Origin: JBIKVP01 sp044356745
Lineage (GTDB): Bacteria; Pseudomonadota; Alphaproteobacteria; Rhizobiales; Beijerinckiaceae
Assembly (NCBI GenBank): GCA_044356745.1
Contig: JBIKVP010000042.1
Span: 1 to 16,531 of the forward strand
Direction of reading: 5' to 3'
DNA: 16,531 nt
In this document: in pieces, positions 16,408 to 16,531 of the stretch
Layout: each line of letters starts with the position of its first letter
Numbering within the stretch: the stretch's first letter is position 1
The notes under the pieces: model-generated
Told to the model about the DNA's origin: nothing
The model's database searches: none
Seen by the model: only the letters and a program-made list of their open reading frames with translations
Made by a program: the position numbers and the translations under genes

Positions 16408-16483
16408 TATACCCCTCACATTTGAAGAGTTGGTGTCTGAAGTATTTTGAAGTTATCGGATAGGCGGTCAACCCATAATCGTG
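16408..16483 (-). repeat. Right arm of the 76-bp inverted repeat
   Basis: This is the reverse complement of bases 1-76 with one mismatch at 16436. The match ends cleanly at 16408 on the inner side; the base before it (C) differs from the left arm. The arm lies 138 bp upstream of the tRNA-Thr gene, outside any confident gene. The 48 bases after it (16484-16531) have no counterpart inside the window, because the left arm reaches the window edge. No transposase, terminal dinucleotide or target-site duplication can be recognised. Confidence 0.9.
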
Positions 16484-16531
16484 CTTTTTGCGGAAAAGTG
16501 GTATTCAGGAAGCCAAGGATGGCCTTCACGA

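Noticed and set aside
1..16483. Edge repeat as integrase attachment sites of an island at tRNA-Thr
   Set aside because: The arms are inverted rather than direct, neither overlaps the tRNA sequence, no integrase is present, and the genes between them are mostly housekeeping.
1..16531. CRISPR array or defence system
   Set aside because: No regularly spaced direct repeats and no nuclease, methylase or toxin-antitoxin gene were recognised on either strand.

Overview
The window looks like chromosomal DNA of an alphaproteobacterium, by eye below 50 % GC. The main clues are a giant NAD-dependent glutamate dehydrogenase of about 1600 residues, a soluble class III adenylate cyclase with the alphaproteobacterial-style N-terminal region, an LTxxQ (Spy/CpxP-type) periplasmic protein of the kind common in Rhizobiales, a free-standing DsbD N-terminal-domain protein and a PepN-type M1 aminopeptidase. 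The exact genus cannot be fixed from the sequence. No phage, plasmid, CRISPR or secretion-system genes are visible, and I see no frameshifted core gene.

Layout. (1) 59-4123, minus strand: a DUF2235 alpha/beta-hydrolase with membrane segments and a LecA-like C-terminus, followed 54 bp later by an adenylate cyclase; probably one transcription unit. (2) 4318-4836, plus: an exported Spy/CpxP-like protein. It ends at a strong bidirectional terminator (4868-4895) shared with the convergent NarL/FixJ-type response regulator at 4929-5612, minus. (3) 5613-5934: AT-rich DNA without a gene. (4) 5935-8589, minus: aminopeptidase N, divergent from a plus-strand redox pair (DsbD N-terminal-domain protein and 1-Cys peroxiredoxin, 8782-10227). 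The shared promoter region carries two inverted copies of one sequence motif. (5) 10242-11051, minus: an unusual HExxH metallopeptidase-like protein with a low-complexity N-terminal half, convergent with the peroxiredoxin. (6) 11232-16019, minus: NAD-glutamate dehydrogenase with a hairpin in its leader. (7) 16195-16269, minus: tRNA-Thr(UGU) with its own promoter.

The most striking structural feature is a 76-bp inverted repeat with a single mismatch: bases 1-76 are repeated, reverse-complemented, at 16408-16483, so the repeat brackets almost the whole window. The left copy supplies the last codons and stop of the cyclase. It may continue beyond the left edge.

Functionally the window combines amino-acid and peptide catabolism (PepN, glutamate dehydrogenase), periplasmic folding or thiol redox (Spy-like protein, DsbD-domain protein), peroxide defence (peroxiredoxin) and signalling (cyclase, orphan response regulator). 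The best candidates for something less ordinary are the HExxH protein, the DUF2235/LecA-like fusion and the edge repeats. I did not find convincing evidence of a complete new multi-gene system.
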